The notes under the pieces are model-generated. The model did not search any database. It saw nothing but the letters and a program-made list of their open reading frames with translations, and was not told where the DNA came from. The translations under genes and the position numbers were made by a program. DNA of 64,000 nt from Dioscorea cayenensis subsp. rotundata. Its lineage: Eukaryota > Streptophyta > Magnoliopsida > Dioscoreales > Dioscoreaceae. The stretch's first letter is position 1. Each line of letters begins with the position of its first letter. Shown piece by piece: positions 25,700-37,939 of this stretch. The stretch spans positions 17,724,529 through 17,788,528 of the forward strand of contig NC_052487.1 of the NCBI RefSeq assembly GCF_009730915.1. Reading direction: 5' to 3'.

Positions 25700-27450
25700 A
25701 TCGGAAAGTACTTACATCCTTAAGTCTTCCATCCCGATTTTGTATATAAGTCTTTGGTGAATGCACTTAGGAAGTGATTTTTGTGAATAGATCGACTGAT
25801 TCTCATCTGGATTGAATCTTTTGAACTTCTATAACGCCTTCTTTTACGGAGATCGTGAGTGTAGAAAAATTTTTGGTGATATATGTTTTGCGTTTTGTCA
25901 CCTTTAATATAACCTCCTTGTATTTGAGAAATACAAGCATTGTTGTCTTCATAAATTACTATAGCATTTGTTGTTACTGATGGTAATTTGCAGGATGACT
26001 GTATATGCCCTAATCATAGATCGTAACCATTGGTATTCACGACTTGCTTCATGGAGAGCTAGAATTTCGGCATGATTTGATGAAGTAGTCGTAAGAGTTT
26101 GTTTTGTGGACGCCATGAGATAGCTGTACCATTGTAGAAAACATGTATCCAGTCCCGAGATCGCCCTTTATGAGGATCGAGACGGATACCCGACGATCAA
26201 GCAAAACACGTGAGGGTTGGATGAAGACTCATGTCGATAGAATAAAACCCGGATCCGTAGTTCCTTGTAAAATAACGTAGCACATCTTTTTATTCCTTTC
26301 CGGTGTCTTCGTGTCGATGTAGAAGCGTATCTTGCTAGAAGATTTCTCTGCAAAAGCTATATCCGGTCTCGTATTATTTTGCAAGATACATTAATGCACC
26401 GATTGCACTTAAATATGGAGTTTCGGACCAAGAATGATCTCTCCTTCTTCGGGTGGGCGAAATGGATCTTTCTCGAACATCAAGAGTTCGGACGACCATT
26501 GGGCGTGCTCGATGGATAAAGCCTTCTCCATATTGAATCTCTTCGACGACCTTTCTCAGTATAGGGTTGATTGATGCACAAATATTCCCGAGGATAAGTG
26601 CTCGATTTGTATACCTAGAGCGTAATTTGGTCTTTTCCCAAATCTTTCATTTCAAATTCTTTTTCAAATATGATCTTTCGAGTCTGCAATTTCGGGAAGG
26701 AGTGCCTACTAAGATTTAAATCATCCACATATCTGCTATCACAACAAAAACCGTTAGTATAACTTTTAATAAACACACATGGACATATACTATCATTTTG
26801 GTATCCTTCTTTTATAAGATATTCACTGAGACAGTTATACCACATCCGTCCAGATTGTTTTAACCCATAAAGAGATCTTTGTAATTTAATAGAGTATAAA
26901 TGATGATTATTTGTACTGTTTGTTTTTCTATATCCTTCGAGGATTTTTCATATATATGTCATTTTCAAGTAATCCATACGGATATCTTTGTGATGACATC
27001 CATCAGTTTGCATATCTAATTTATTACTACGCCATGGCAATTAAAAAAATCTAAAAAGTAATTCCATCCATTACAGGGAGTATGTCTCTTCATAATCAAT
27101 ACGGGCGTTTGAGAAAAAAACCTTGAGCAACCAGGTCTTGCTTTGTATCTCATAATTTGATTATTTTCATTTCTTTTTTTCTCACAAACACCCATTTATA
27201 ACCATTGGTTTTATCCCTTACAGTGTTGGCACTATCATCCAAACACCTCACGTTTTGATAAGGGAATTTAGCTCGACTGGATAGCTTCTTTCCATTTTGC
27301 CAATCATTTCTTTGTCGACATTCTTCGATGGATCGTGGCTACTGGATCATTATCGGTGTTATTTCTATATCACGTAGCCATTGCGGATGAATATATCATT
27401 TATTTCGGTCTCATGCCGATTCAATCTTTGACCATCATCTACATAGCAAA
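25700..27450 (-). pseudogene. Copia reverse transcriptase and RNase H region, broken
   Basis: The minus-strand frame 26845-26615 reads YLIKEGYQNDSICPCVFIKS followed by YVDDLN, the catalytic YVDD of reverse transcriptase, then FEMKDLGK. RNase H-like sequence should follow towards 25800, but it is spread over several frames with stops. This part would copy the element RNA into DNA. Confidence 0.8.
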
Positions 27451-27899
27451 TTGAATTTTTCAACATTTTTCAAAAAAATATCATCCCCCATTTGATTCTT
27501 CATTAACTTGTTACGAGGGTTTTTATAATTTCCTCTCCCTTTTCACATGGGAGATCCTTATCTTTATTTTTACCTTCCTTTTTCTAGGAGGTGAATCTTT
27601 AGCACTAATTGGTCTTCCACGTTTTTTTGTCGTGGTTTTATTTTTCTACTTGATTTTCTTTCAGATGGATTCTTAGGAATCTCAATTCTTACGAAAAGCA
27701 TTAGCGGTGGTATATATGATTTGGTTACCATTTTAGTATCGATGAATGCATCGGTATTTCATTTGCAATATTTTTGCAATTTAATGATCCTTTGAACTTC
27801 AAGTTCACATTCGTTGATACGAGGATCATATGTATGTAATCGTGATGCATTCCAATCAATTTCTTTTTGGCTCATTTTGGTAATCATTTCTCCCCTAAT

Positions 27900-28810
27900 G
27901 CGAGGGAAGGCAGTTCATCAAAATGACAATGCTAAATCTTGCGATAAAATACATCCCACAGTAATGGTTCTAAATATCGTATAATTGAAGGGAATCATAA
28001 CCAACATATATACCAAGTACTGCGTTGTGGACCCATTTTTGTACGATTTGGTGGTGGTATTGGCACATATCTTGCCTAACGAATATTCTTATATATGAAA
28101 TATCAGAGCTCTTTTACCCATATAAGTTGGTGTGGTGAATATGAATTACATGCGATGGGTTGGATCCGTATTAAAAGGCTGCGGCATGCAAAAATAGCAT
28201 GACCCATGCACTTATAGGCGGTTTTACGTCCTTAATAACATTGGATGAGCAATAATCAGAGTCTTTTTAATTAATGACTCCGCTAACCCATTTTGGGTAT
28301 GTACATGAGCTCTTGGATGCTCAACATGTATTCAACTGCCCGTCTGATAATCATAAAAATGATTTTGATGAAAATTCACCGACATTATCAAGGCGAATTG
28401 TCTTTATGGGATAATCTGGAAATTGTGCTTTAAGCGCGATAATTTGTGCCAATAACCTTGCCAAATGCTACGTTCCTTGTAGAGCAGAAGTGAAACATGG
28501 GACCATCTAGTCGATGCATCGATTAAAACCATAAAATACCTAAAATGGTCCACATGGCGGATGTATTGGTCCACAAATGTCTCCTTGTATTCTTTCTAAA
28601 AATTTAGGGAGATTCACGAGTCACCTTTGTTATAGAAGGTGCGGTTATTAGCTTTCCCATTGAACATCTTTGAACATGCATATTCATTATGTGTTAGGAT
28701 TTTTATAATCCTTGAGTGGGTATCCATGAGAACTAGTAATAATCCGGTAGCAACATAATAGCCTTTTCGGATGTCCAAGTCTTTCATGCCATATTTAAAA
28801 ATATCTACGG
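27900..28810 (-). pseudogene. Copia integrase region, broken
   Basis: On the minus strand, in shifting frames, the sequence reads RLGHP, then ERIQGDICGPIHPPCGPF, then DYPIKTIRLDN. This is the spacing of the GAG-pre-integrase zinc region, the first catalytic Asp (GDICGP) and the second catalytic Asp (RLDN) of copia integrases. Frameshifts and stops interrupt it. Confidence 0.75.
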
Positions 28811-29444
28811 GTCATTAACCTTCGGGTTAATACCGTATGTGATTCCATCAGCTTTAGTACGTGTAAAATATAATCACGAGGATATACGGAAAGCTTTCAA
28901 GTACACGTTTTTGGCATGAAATGACTTGTGTAATATAAAGATATTCTTTTTCCTTCCCTTATCAACCGTTTCTAAATGATATCCATTGAGGGCGATATAT
29001 CTTTAAAAGCTTAAAAGGTTCCTCCTAGACTTGGGGAATAGAGAGCATTTTTTCATCTGCAAGGATGTTCCATTTTGGCATGACATCAATCTTTGCTTCT
29101 CCCGAGAACCTTCAACCCAGTGTCGATGACCCTTGCTATTGTGTGCTATATATGCCCTTTCTTATTGATAAGGATATAAAATATATTTTTTTCTTGTCAA
29201 AAATAGTATCGTTGTCCCATGATCGATAATGCATTCATCATCGACCATATTCTAACAAAACAAAAGAAAAACATAATTTAATAAAACATAAAGACATATT
29301 ACAAAACTAGTCTATAAGAAATCGACATATCTAAATATGTATTTTTCGATTACATTTAAATTATTTATGGAATTATCCTCAATTGGATCAACTATGGGGT
29401 TATCGGCAAAAATTTGTCTCGATATCTTTTACCTTTTCTTGTTT

Positions 29445-30331
29445 TTAAGTGATTCTTGGTAAAGATGGACAAAATGTTTTGGGGTCCTGCAAATTCTGGA
29501 CCAATGACCTTCCGAGCCCTAGCGATAGCATGTATCTTTCTTTGTCTCTAACCCCATCTTGTGGCTTTTGTTGCTTACATTGATGTACATCAATTCTATT
29601 ATCGCGTGGTCCGATATTATTTGAGCCCCCACCACGACCAGCGTAGTCCTCGACCACCATAATTTCCTCGTCCACAGCGGTTTTTAAAACTAGCACGCGA
29701 CCACGCCATCTTCTACGCCCAAAAATTAATTTACAGCGGTGATGTGCTGATCGAGATGGTCGAGATTGATGATTACTGCATCAACAATTCATTGTTTTGC
29801 TCCGCGCGAGGAGACAAGAAATTAGTCGGAGAATTTTGTAAAATTCTTTTTCTATATTGTTGTTGTAATATAACATTTTAGAGTACGTGAAATGTTGTAA
29901 ATATTTTTCTCGAGCATCATTCCCATTCATCATTTGTTTCTCCACGAGGCGAAGTCTTGAAAACAATTTTTAAATAGCTCGGAATTATATTCTTGCACGC
30001 TTTTAAAATCTTGAAACCTGAGGCTTGACCAATCATTGCGTGCTTTGGGCAAGTAGACCATTCTGAGATGTTCAAATCTCTCTTTCAGGGATAACCACAA
30101 TTCCTGTGGATCCTCAATGGTCAAGTATTCATTCTTCAGGCCATCATCAATATGATGCCTTATAAATATTAAGGCCTTCGCCTTATTATCACTAGGCTCA
30201 TTGTTATTAGCCTCAATAGTTTTACTCAGGTTTCTTGCTTTCAGATGGAGCTTGATATCGAGGCTCCAGGATATATAATTGCTCCCCGAGATTTGAAGGG
30301 CCTCAAATTCTCTTTTTGCAATATTTGTCAT
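29445..30331 (-). pseudogene. Copia gag (UBN2-type capsid and degraded zinc knuckle)
   Basis: The frame 30331-29930 starts MTNIAKREFEALQISGSNY and contains LWLSLKERFEHL, the capsid region of a common plant copia gag. It stops early. Further on (29700-29450) an Arg/Gly-rich stretch and a residual C-x2-C-type knuckle (GRSLVQNLQDPKTF region) are found in another frame. The start is the first Met after the leader. Confidence 0.8.
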
Positions 30332-31046
30332 TTTCTCTTCAAAAATAATAATACTAACATGTAATTAGAATAGAGAGTACAGAATAAAACATAAAAGCAT
30401 CTATCTGCATTCATGTATACGGTCTCGTTCATGTATGCAGTACTATTCATGTATATGGTACTGTTCATACGCTGCAATTATTGCAGGATTGGGAATTAAA
30501 ATTTGTTTGAAAGTGATTATAAGTCAAAATGGAAGAAGAAGTAAAGATAAGGGAGAGAAGAAAGTAGGGGGCCGACGAAGAAAGGCGGCGTGGAGAAATC
30601 GACAAAAGATGCGGAGGAGGGCCGGCAGGGGAAGAAGGGCAGGCGGCGGAGAAGAGAAAGGGTCGGAGGGATTCGTGGGTGGAGTTTTTTACCGATTCTC
30701 GGGATCGAGGGCTTACCATGGCAGACTTGGGGAAGATTATACCAGAAGATTTGGATTTGATAGTAAACCTCATTGTAATAATAATATTATTATTTTTCTT
30801 GTTTATTTTAAAAGTAATGGTAATATTAGCCTTAGTGGCTTTTAATCTTGTATATGTTTTTATGTATGCTTCTAAGAAAATCTTATGTATTGTTGACTGA
30901 ATAAAATGTATGGTTTGGTAGTATTATATTATCTGTCGATCCTTCATGCATTCAGTGTTAGAAATGGATTCCACATATATAACATATATATTAGATGAGT
31001 CAAAGAAAATTAAAATCATATGAGCAAATTCGTCTTTCGATAGCGA
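30332..31046 (-). other. Copia leader region
   Basis: About 700 bp between the 5' LTR and gag. A GC-rich stretch at 30540-30720 rich in GGCGG and GAAG words gives long but featureless translations on both strands. No clear primer binding site complementary to initiator tRNA-Met was found next to the LTR: the bases there read TCGCTATCGAAAG on the minus strand. Confidence 0.5.
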
Positions 31047-31396
31047 TGTTAAGAATATATATGTTATAAATGTAAAGATAGTAATAAGAATAGAGAGCGA
31101 GTATTTATCAAAAACCCAAAAACCACGAAGAATTAAGTTCTTCTTCTTCTTTTCTTCTTTTTATTTCTCTCTTTTTCTTTCTCTTCTCTATATATCTTCA
31201 AAGTATACAAAAATGAGGGGGTATTTATAGGGTTACAAGAGTTGAATGAGCAGCGAGGATCGATTCGATCCGAGCGGTCCAAAAACTACCAGTTGGTGGA
31301 ATAATAGCTGATCGCGGTGACTCTACTGAGTGTTGCGGGTACTTTCTGATGAAATTACTACTGATGAGCATCCATTAAAAATATTTGTTTATAACA
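31047..31396 (-). repeat. Copia 5' LTR
   Basis: Starts TGTTAAGAATATA and ends TTTATAACA on the plus strand, followed by ACTCT at 31397-31401. It is the promoter-side LTR given the minus orientation of gag-pol. Confidence 0.9.
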
Positions 31397-31675
31397 ACTC
31401 TTACATTTTAAAATTTTTTTAATACCAACATATTTTAAATTTTGAACAATAAAATTTATATGAGACATATTTTATAGTAGAACTAACATCTGTTATTTAA
31501 AAAGCTCTAGAATTTAGGATGAGCCTCTTGAGGAACTTTTAGGGGGTTTCCGGTGACAGGGACAGTGGTAAGTCAAGTAAGGCCTCTTCCTCGCTGCCAG
31601 CTACATCGTCAGGTAGTGAGTTGTGGAAGAAGGAGGGGATGACATACGCTCAAGTGGGCAGCTCTTCTTTCTCGT

Positions 31676-33054
31676 GTGATTTCCCTTCAGCGAATCGGGT
31701 GGCGAGTAGGACTCTTAGCAGCTTATCGGAGCATATCAAACTTTCAAGGGCTAAGCAACCGCGTTCTCCGAAAGATTTTTCCTTATAGTCACTGCTTCAG
31801 GAGTTCACACAAGACATCGGAGTATCATCACCGATTATACATTTTAAGATGCGCTTGTGTGGGTCGCGTAGGGCTCGGTGTTCGGTGGAGGCGAGGAGGG
31901 AGCCCACACAAGAAACGGTTACATGTTCGTACTAAGCGAGGGGGACCAATGGCGTCGTTGGTGCAACCTGAGGCTCAGGAGATGGTGCAGGTGCAAAGAT
32001 GTCCTGAAGAGTCTCAATCTCCACAGGGCCTCTCTCTTTCTCTCTCTCTCTCTTTCTCTCTCACTCGCTATCATTGACTCCAGTCGGCGAGTTGAGAGAA
32101 AGGAGTTCGCAATGAGTGGTGGTATTGACATTGGAAGAGGGATTCATCAATGAAGCTAGTATTTCTCCATGTCATTCCATCTATCATCAACGAGATCTAG
32201 CCGGACCCATAACCCCTCTTACTTGATCGTGATTTACTTGTCCCCCTCCATGCAGGGATGAAGTTAAAGAGCTTTGTGATGGGCTCCTTCGAGGGAGACC
32301 AAGGGCAGATCCTTGTGTTCTTAAAGCGGCTCCTGCAGTGCAGGGAGTTGGGGACTATAGGTTGAGCTTTGGGGATGGTCGATGGATGATAATTTGGAAC
32401 TTACCTTTGCATGCTTGGTCTTGGAGCATTATCGCGGAGGTGAGTCGACCTATGGGTAAGCTGGTCGTGCTCTCACAAGAGGAGCTTCCCCACAAACAAT
32501 TCATCTCGGCATTGGTGCAACATAGGGCTGGGGTTTCGCTTTCTCTAGATTTAGAACCCAGTCTAGGAATGCACAAATACCTGGTGTTATTCACGAGGGA
32601 TAAAGGGACACTCTCGGTCTATTGCCAGGAATTGGGTCGATTTGCATTAGTGGACAAGGTCGTTGGAGCAGCTGCAAGGCTGATGGCAGAGTTACGGACT
32701 AGGAAAGAGCTTCTACAGGAGTCGAAGATGGCAACTAATTCTAAAAAGAAGACAGTGGTGGAGCTTAGCTCCCACCCTAGGATCAGCGAGTTTAAGAGAA
32801 GGAGCGAGGTGCTTCGTTTTGTTTTTGAAGGAGGCGGGCGGCGATGGTCAAAACCATGCTCCCACGATGGCGCCCTAGAGAGTCCCCCTCCGTCGCCACG
32901 GGCAGGTTCCATCTCTTCAGACCGGTGGTCCTTTCAATGTGCCAGAGAGGACCGTTGGGCCATCCGTGGCTTTGGTCTCCTGAAAGCTGCCAGTCTGGAT
33001 ATGCAGGGAGTAAAAACGGGCGACGTGTTGAACGTTGGCACACTCGTCCACTGA
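31676..33054 (+). pseudogene. LINE ORF1-like region, right copy
   Basis: Open parts 31676-32077 and 32338-33054 match the left 5322-4165 region. The second part is 238 residues and includes MIIWNLPLHAWSWSIIAEV (DUF4283-like) and LEPSLGMHKYLVLF. The knuckle region is damaged: the left CLRCACVGHMGARC appears here as LRCACVGRVG. The frame between the two parts is broken in the CT microsatellite. Confidence 0.65.
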
Positions 33055-34379
33055 GGGCACCGGACCACGTTAAGGGAAAGACAGATGGTAGGTTGGGGAA
33101 GTTTGAGGTTGCTTTGGAACACGTTAAGGAGACGAGAGATCATTTTAAGGTTTCGCTCCTGAGAGAAGATTCTGGTGCTTCACGGGATTAGGTTAAGGTT
33201 CTGAGGTCGCTGGATCAGGATAAGGATGTGCACGTGAATTCTAGTGCTTCGCGAGATTAGGTTAAGGTTCCTTTTGTTGATATGGATAAAGGGGTGCTGG
33301 CACACATTAAGGAAGGTTGTGATGTTAATTTGAACCTGGTGGACCCTATTGCTCAGGCTGTTGGGCTAAACTCTCTATTAGGCCAAATTAATCAGCCTTC
33401 TTTTGACTAAGACTTAGGGAATCCTTTATTAATAAGTGATGTGAGTTATCAGTTGGACCCTTTTTCTTCTATTGGGCCCTCATTGGATTGCTTCTTGGTG
33501 GAGGGATCAGTGAGGGACCTTGGCATAGGATTGAACCTAGTGGCGGGAACAAGCCGATTCTCTGGTGATTTCGACTCATCGAGGGAGGCAGATTCTTGTC
33601 ATTTTTCACCCTCCTAGAGGGGATGAATTTTCGAGACATGTCTGTCGTACATGCCTTGGAACCCCCAACTGGATTTATTTGGCAATTCTTGGGAGGGGTG
33701 TGGGCCTTGGTTCCCAAATCTGTCCCCTCTAATGTCCCCGATGTTGTTGTTGGCATCATCAGCACAGATGGGTTACTAGGGGGAGAAGGTAATAATAACC
33801 GATCTTCTGATCATTTGTCGTAAACCACGGATGGGTTACTCGGGGAGAGATCTGATTCTTGATCCTTTGATGTCCGATGATGTCGAGTCGATGACTCGAT
33901 GTCGAATGTGAGCAGAATCTTAGAGAGTTGTTGCTAGATATGCATGGAGGCGATTCACGGTGGTTAGGGCGGTCCATAGGGACCCGAGAAAAAGTGAGCG
34001 AGCGGAAAAAAACCTTTAGCGATTAAATGAGGAGGCGGTGCTTGGCGAGCCACCGAAGTCTACCAAAAAGAAATGGACTATGAGCGACTATACTACAGTG
34101 CAGAGCTCAAAGCTTATTTATTTTTAGATTGGGCTGATGCTTAAATTGCTAGTTATTGTGATGCTTGTGGCATTTCCTTTTTTGATTATGTGAATGATTG
34201 CATTAACCATATTCGAATGCTAGAAAAGTCTCGCTCTGCTACCTCCAAAGAGCTGGTGGTGCCCTCCTCGGGAGGCCCATGGGATCTAGTTAGTTTCCCA
34301 TGCATTTAATCAATTGGAAAGTTAGGGGTTGGGTAGGCCAGCTAAATGATTTTTAGTTAAGGATTTTTTGTATTTGCAC

Positions 34380-35630
34380 TTGGCGATGTTTGTTGTTTAC
34401 AAGAAACAAAATGTCGGAGAAGTTCATGTCAACAACTTGGAGGGAAGTTGGTGGTTCTCGTGCTGGACGAGTTCATCTTTGTGCCGACAAATAGTCTGTG
34501 AGGCCTTATCGTTGTAGGATGGAGCAGATGTGCTCCTCGAGAGAGGTTGACACGAGCGAGGGAGTTCGAGTATTATGGTGGAATTCTTTTTCAAGAAGGA
34601 TAACCTCGGTGGCTTTACACAATGTGTGTATGGTCTAATGAGCGGAGAGCACGTGGCGGTCTTCGGGAAGAGTTGAGAAATTGCAAGGGTGCGACTCCAA
34701 TACAAGTGGGTTATATGTGGGGACTTCATTGCTATCTTTGCAATGAAGGATAAACCCTCTAGTAACCCTAATTTGTCTGACATCCGCTGAGTCAATGCCT
34801 TCATGCGGGATTTGAGACTTACTTGAGCCCCCACATAGTGGGTAGGGAGATTTACTTGGACTAATGGTCAAGCCCGAGTCAATTTGGGTCCAAATAGGAT
34901 CGTTTCTTGGTTAACAATGAATGGTTGGCCTGCTTCTCGAGAGTGGTACAGATGAGTTTCCCTAGGCTTGGGTTTGACCATGTGCCGATTTGACTGGAAG
35001 TTGGTCGGCATATGTCTAACCCGAGCCCTTCTGATTATAGTTGGTTTGGTCCCTTTGCTTAAGGGTTTTCGAGGGATCTTGTTCATTAATGGTGGGCGGG
35101 GTTAAAGCCTATTAGTTAGTGGCGCCTTTATCTTTTTTCAAAAAGGAGGCGGGGGGTAGAGAGCAGGATTAAGGCAGGTGGAGCTAAGTTCAGCTTTGGA
35201 TCGATTAAATTAAAAACACTGGCCTTACTGCAAGATGTCGAGGCTCTAGACATTGTCAAGGAATCAAGGCGGCTAACCTTAGTGGAGTCGCAGAAGATGC
35301 AGGAATTGTTTGACAAATTGAAGGATATACATAAAGAAGAAGAACTCTACAGGAAGCGAGATCGAGGATTCAATGGTTAAAGAAGGGAATGAAAATACCA
35401 AGTTCTTTGTCACGGGCGGCCAATGGGCGCAGAATCATAATTTCATTCCTTATATTGATTAGGGAGGGGCATTATCATCGAACCACGTGACATTGGTAAA
35501 GTTTTTACTGAACGTTTTAATCAGCAATTTGGATCAAGGCGTCCTAGTAGACTCAGAGTAGACTTGCAGAAACTATTTGAAAACAAAATGCCGGTGGACC
35601 TAACAATCTTGGAGAGAGACCTTTCACCTT
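34380..35630 (+). pseudogene. LINE endonuclease remnant and start of ORF2 reverse transcriptase, right copy
   Basis: Mirror of left 2583-1340 with many small indels: no frame longer than about 80 residues remains on the coding strand. Recognisable pieces include the GDF region near 34720 and the linker near 35380. It ends where Harbinger starts (35631). Confidence 0.65.
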
Positions 35631-36710
35631 GGGCGTTCATGAGGGAGGCAGGGCGGAGGTGGGGGAAGTAGGGAAGTGTCATTTCTCAGAGTGGTGGAGG
35701 TGATACTGACTTCCACCACTTCCTGGCTCATTTCTGACAGTGCCAAGTTTCTCACTTCTGTGTTCAGTTTCCGGATTGTATATGATGTCTACTTCGCCCA
35801 ATAATTTGCAGCGTGTGACGTCGGCAGGAAAGTGTATAAAATAAAGAATTATAATACATTTTATAATTAAAATCCATAAAACTTATATTTTTACAAAATC
35901 AAAGAGTTTTTAAATTTAAATAATTTTATGTTTTATATTTTATTTTAATTTTAAGCACAAGTTCAAATAATTATATACGTTCATTATATTTTTGAGTGTT
36001 AACATTATTTATTAAATTTTTAATGTAAATATTTTGATTTTTATTTTACTTTAATATGAGTTTATTTATTTTTAAAATAATCTTTTGTTTCAAAACATCC
36101 CCATATTCTTGAAGAGTACACAATGATCACAATCCCTTCTCCTACAGACTTCATCAACTTCTTTTGTTGCTACAAAGAATGCGTGCTTCTATACCATATA
36201 CATATCACAAATAATAATTTATAATGCCAACAAAGTAATGAAAATCTCAAACATAAAATAATGATAATAGAGAAAACAATCCTGAAAAGCAACATATGAG
36301 TGACAGCCAAGCAAAAACAAATATAATATAAGCATGATTGTATACAAAAACACACATGCAACCAACACCACATGAAATATTTTGAGCTCCTGCAGTACAT
36401 AATCAAATCCACACATATATATATATAACAATGCATGTCAAACATAAAATCCAACACAATATTCTTACAAAAATATAAACCAAAATATTAATTGTCTCAT
36501 TCAAGATTCACATCCATGACAAAACAATTTTGCCATCACCGCTTCAAAAGACAACATGCCATCACCACTCGAGAACAACCTATGCATTCATGATGCAGGA
36601 GACAATAAAGAACTCATTAAGTATTTGGGTTTTTAAATAAAACAGTTTTGTTGTATGACTAGAAACCAAAAATACATACCTAGTGCATGTGATGATCTCC
36701 TCAAGGGCTG

Positions 36711-37641
36711 GAGTTTCTCATGTAAGCAATAAAGTATCTACCCATCTTTTGGAGATGGCTTCCTCGAGTAGAAGTTCTCGGCCTCTTTTTTGTTTGTTAA
36801 TTAGCTTGTAGACCATTTCATGTCATGTCACTATAACCTTCCATGTCCCACAACACATGGAAAGTTTTTCTTTTCCATGTCTTTTTCTATTCTATCTATT
36901 GATGATGCCAGCTCACTATCTTTTCTCTAATGATTTCTCCTAAACCATTTTTACCATTGGTCCTTGTCCTACGGGTAGCCCTAGCAGTGGTTCTATTCAT
37001 AGAAGACCTTAGGGCTTCATGTCTTTGATTTTCTATTTCCATAGGTTCACCATCTAATGGTGTGATTAGAGGTGGAGTACACTCTCATCCTCACCCGGTG
37101 TACCACCAAATTGGTCAAAAGATGGTCGTGCATAATCACCGAGGTGGCGTGATCATCTCCGACAACCAAATGTAGCTCATAAGGGTATAGGCTTGTTTAA
37201 ATACTCCTTAGCTTTTTGGTTGTCCACTGTGAAAATTCAAAAGATAATAGAAGTAAATAATAGTATTATTAATCATGTCAAGCGTAATAAATAAACAAAA
37301 CAAGCATACCTCCCACATATATGCTGATAGGTCTCATCTTCTAGCACCAACTTCTTCTATGTATCATTCCATCGCCTACACCCTGGGGTTCATAAGCTTT
37401 TTAATGTCTTGATATTTTTGTTTTAAAGTTCGCATTTGATTCTCCACATTATCGGCATCCATGCAAACGGCAGGGAACCTACTATTCACAACATTAGTTG
37501 CTTGTGCAAATGCACAATCGTTTGAAGGAGTTTGTCAACTTTTAAGCCACTTCTTGCCAAAGTCGCAAGTAATGGTATCAAGACATTATCCATTTCTTTT
37601 GTCCATCTTTTGTGTTTGGCGTTCCTTTTTAAGCTTCTCAT
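36711..37641 (-). pseudogene. Harbinger Myb/SANT-like protein, right copy
   Basis: Minus strand, two exons: 37310-37641 and 36711-37224, with a GT-AG intron (GTATGC...TTCACAG). The N-terminus reads KRNAKHKRWTKEMDNVLI, a SANT/Myb-like start. Next comes VENQMRTLKQKYQDIKKLMN, then the tail shared with the left fragment (1-219). Several stops and shifts occur between 36900 and 37200. It would assist the transposase in binding the element ends. Confidence 0.75.
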
Positions 37642-37939
37642 ACGTGCACCTTCAGATGTTGTTCATTCTACAACAATAATGAAAATAGACATATTCAAAT
37701 TGAGGAAAAATCCATCCACCAAATAATGAATAAGCAAACCATTTAATCAGAACTTATAAAAGTTTTCACTACCACCAAAATTTACTACAACACGGAAACA
37801 AAACAAATGTTAAAGATACATTAAAATAAGAGTTTTCATAATGGTTCCCAAAGAACACGACCACTTGATATATATGTCTATACCACATGTCATCTTTAAT
37901 TTTTCTCACGGAGTTCCATTGAGCTTTAGTCGTGACACG

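Larger units (their letters stand above)
25204..31396 (-). mobile_element. Ty1/copia LTR retrotransposon (full length, degenerate)
   Basis: A 6193-bp element in minus orientation, flanked by ACTCT duplications and bounded by TG...CA LTRs of about 364 and 350 bp. Reading on the minus strand: 5' LTR, leader, gag (30331 to about 29450), integrase, reverse transcriptase, RNase H, polypurine tract, 3' LTR. Integrase lying before reverse transcriptase places it in the copia superfamily. Frames are broken in many places, so it is not autonomous as sequenced. It is absent from the left arm. Confidence 0.92.
1..36908. repeat. Giant inverted repeat (palindrome)
   Basis: Two long arms in opposite orientation. 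Left coordinates from 1 to about 15115 match the reverse complement of about 15565 to 36908. Anchors seen directly: position 1 pairs with about 36908, the La start codon at 5738 with 25015, La exon 5 at 8585 with 22192, and the Aux/IAA stop at 13428 with 17271. Paired coordinates sum to about 30700-30780 inside 25200. Outside that the sum shifts by about 6.2 kb because of a copia insertion in the right arm. The match runs to the window edge, so the arms are at least 15 kb and may be longer. Introns look about 97-99% identical by eye, and the differences are mostly single-base indels. It could be a real inverted duplication or an assembly fold-back or haplotig join. Confidence 0.93.

Noticed and set aside
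30435..30900. Plus-strand frames in the copia leader
   Set aside because: Arg/Gly-rich low-complexity products of a GC-rich leader, antisense to the element.
1..36908. Plastid genome inverted repeat
   Set aside because: The content is nuclear genes with introns and nuclear transposons; no plastid rRNA or tRNA genes are present.
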